DNA of 64,000 bases from Nonomuraea aurantiaca (lineage in GTDB: Bacteria; Actinomycetota; Actinomycetes; Streptosporangiales; Streptosporangiaceae): NCBI RefSeq assembly GCF_020215705.1, contig NZ_JAIWNB010000033.1, positions 1-64,000 of the forward strand, given 5' to 3'. Positions 63,530 through 64,000 of this stretch are shown one piece after another. Every line of letters begins with the position of its first letter. The stretch's first letter is position 1. The notes below the pieces were generated by a model. The model was not told the DNA's origin. It worked only from the letters and a program-made list of their open reading frames with translations, and ran no database searches. A program made the position numbers and the translations under genes.

Positions 63530-63930
63530 TGTCACTGCCTGTCTACCTATTGGCTGGTATCCCTATGAGTGCGCCTGTGATGCTCATAGTGTCACTCTGT
63601 TTGATTCACCTGAGCATTTTCCTGTTTTGACATCAATCTTCATCACGATTTATAACCCTGAGATAGATCCTATGGACAGACATAGTGATGTATTTATGCA
63701 TAACTCTATGCTTACATTTATCTCAACACCTTTCAACATCATTATCTTGACACCTATCATGATACCTATTACTCGATCTGACCAGGGGGAACGCATCTCG
63801 CTAACCATAAATGATCTTGCTGGGGGTCGTCTATGCCAAGCAATAGGAGAAGGTCATCATGTGCTCGTCTACGACGACCTTCGTGCTACATCGAAGCTCC
63901 TCATAAAAATTAGCAAGGCGGCCTACAGTT
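63530..63930. promoter_or_regulatory. AT-rich stretch upstream of parA, candidate centromere
   Basis: A 150-base sample (63629-63778) counts to about 35% G+C in a window that is otherwise around two-thirds G+C. CTATG or its complement CATAG occurs repeatedly: at 63563 and 63585 (as a CTATGAG/CTCATAG inverted repeat), 63670 and 63681 (inverted repeat), 63706 and 63830. CATAGTG occurs twice. TATCATGATA (63755-63764) and TATGCATA (63695-63702) are perfect palindromes. ParB-type proteins bind such repeats before par operons; the role is inferred. The 247-codon frame crossing this region is composition-driven. Confidence 0.5.
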
Positions 63931-64000
63931 AGGCGTCCCTCACGAATCTCAAAGCCGACCGCTGAACCAAAATGGCTGTACGGAGGCAGGCGGGGCGGCC

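Noticed and set aside
63192..63932. 247-codon plus-strand frame through the AT-rich stretch
   Set aside because: It changes composition abruptly midway, has no ribosome site and crosses the likely parA control region.
1..64000. tRNA genes, rRNA genes and CRISPR arrays
   Set aside because: No tRNA TPsiC-arm pattern with matching acceptor stem, no rRNA-like stretch and no regularly spaced repeats were seen by eye; a covariance-model scan would be needed to be sure.

Overview
The window is high-GC actinobacterial DNA. SARP/AfsR-type regulators, ECF sigma factors, F420-type oxidoreductases, HxlR/TetR/ArsR regulators and a Tat-exported glycosidase fit a filamentous actinomycete, most likely order Streptosporangiales (inference; genus not resolvable by eye). 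No tRNA, rRNA or CRISPR array was recognised.

Layout. (1) 1-1.3 kb: decayed mobile DNA (serine resolvase and IS30 transposase remnants). (2) 1.8-32.4 kb: a mosaic of intact single genes and pairs separated by many broken genes. Intact: a secreted CocE/NonD hydrolase, a SARP regulator, an aldo-keto reductase/MerR divergent pair, a TetR/HisD-like divergent pair, quinone oxidoreductase, MBL hydrolase/LysR pair, ECF41-type sigma factor/WrbA pair, a SnoaL-like protein, an SRPBCC-ArsR operon, an MFS exporter, an SDR, an F420-type PPOX protein and a lipoprotein. Broken: a LanB-type dehydratase, LLM oxidoreductase, several HxlR regulators, an SRPBCC protein, quinone reductases, an LmeA-like protein and IS5/IS256-type transposases. 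(3) 32.6-47.4 kb: a compact glycan-use locus. On the minus strand are a GH43 enzyme, two GH123/DUF4091 enzymes (one with a seven-repeat lectin-like propeller) and a ROK regulator. Divergently, there are a sugar-binding lipoprotein, two permeases and a DUF5107-TPR protein. No ATPase gene is present, so a shared housekeeping ATPase is implied. (4) 47.7-54.9 kb: kinase remnant, GlxA-type AraC regulator, a large AfsR-like SARP-NB-ARC-TPR regulator, a shortened SigG-type sigma factor, then HxlR, SDR and ArsR remnants. (5) 55-64 kb: a plasmid-type replication and partition module. It has a protein made of two 71-residue repeats, a 1-kb non-coding stretch with dyads and direct repeats, a two-winged-helix Rep-like protein, an intact IS5-type insertion, a frameshifted unknown gene, and a parA plus ParB-like operon preceded by a strongly AT-rich stretch.

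The secreted glycosidases of region 3 probably release sugars from an amino-sugar- or arabinose-containing glycan. The binding protein and permeases import them and the ROK protein senses them. Region 5 suggests that the window lies on, or next to the core of, a large plasmid or an integrated plasmid. That would explain the heavy load of insertion sequences and pseudogenes.
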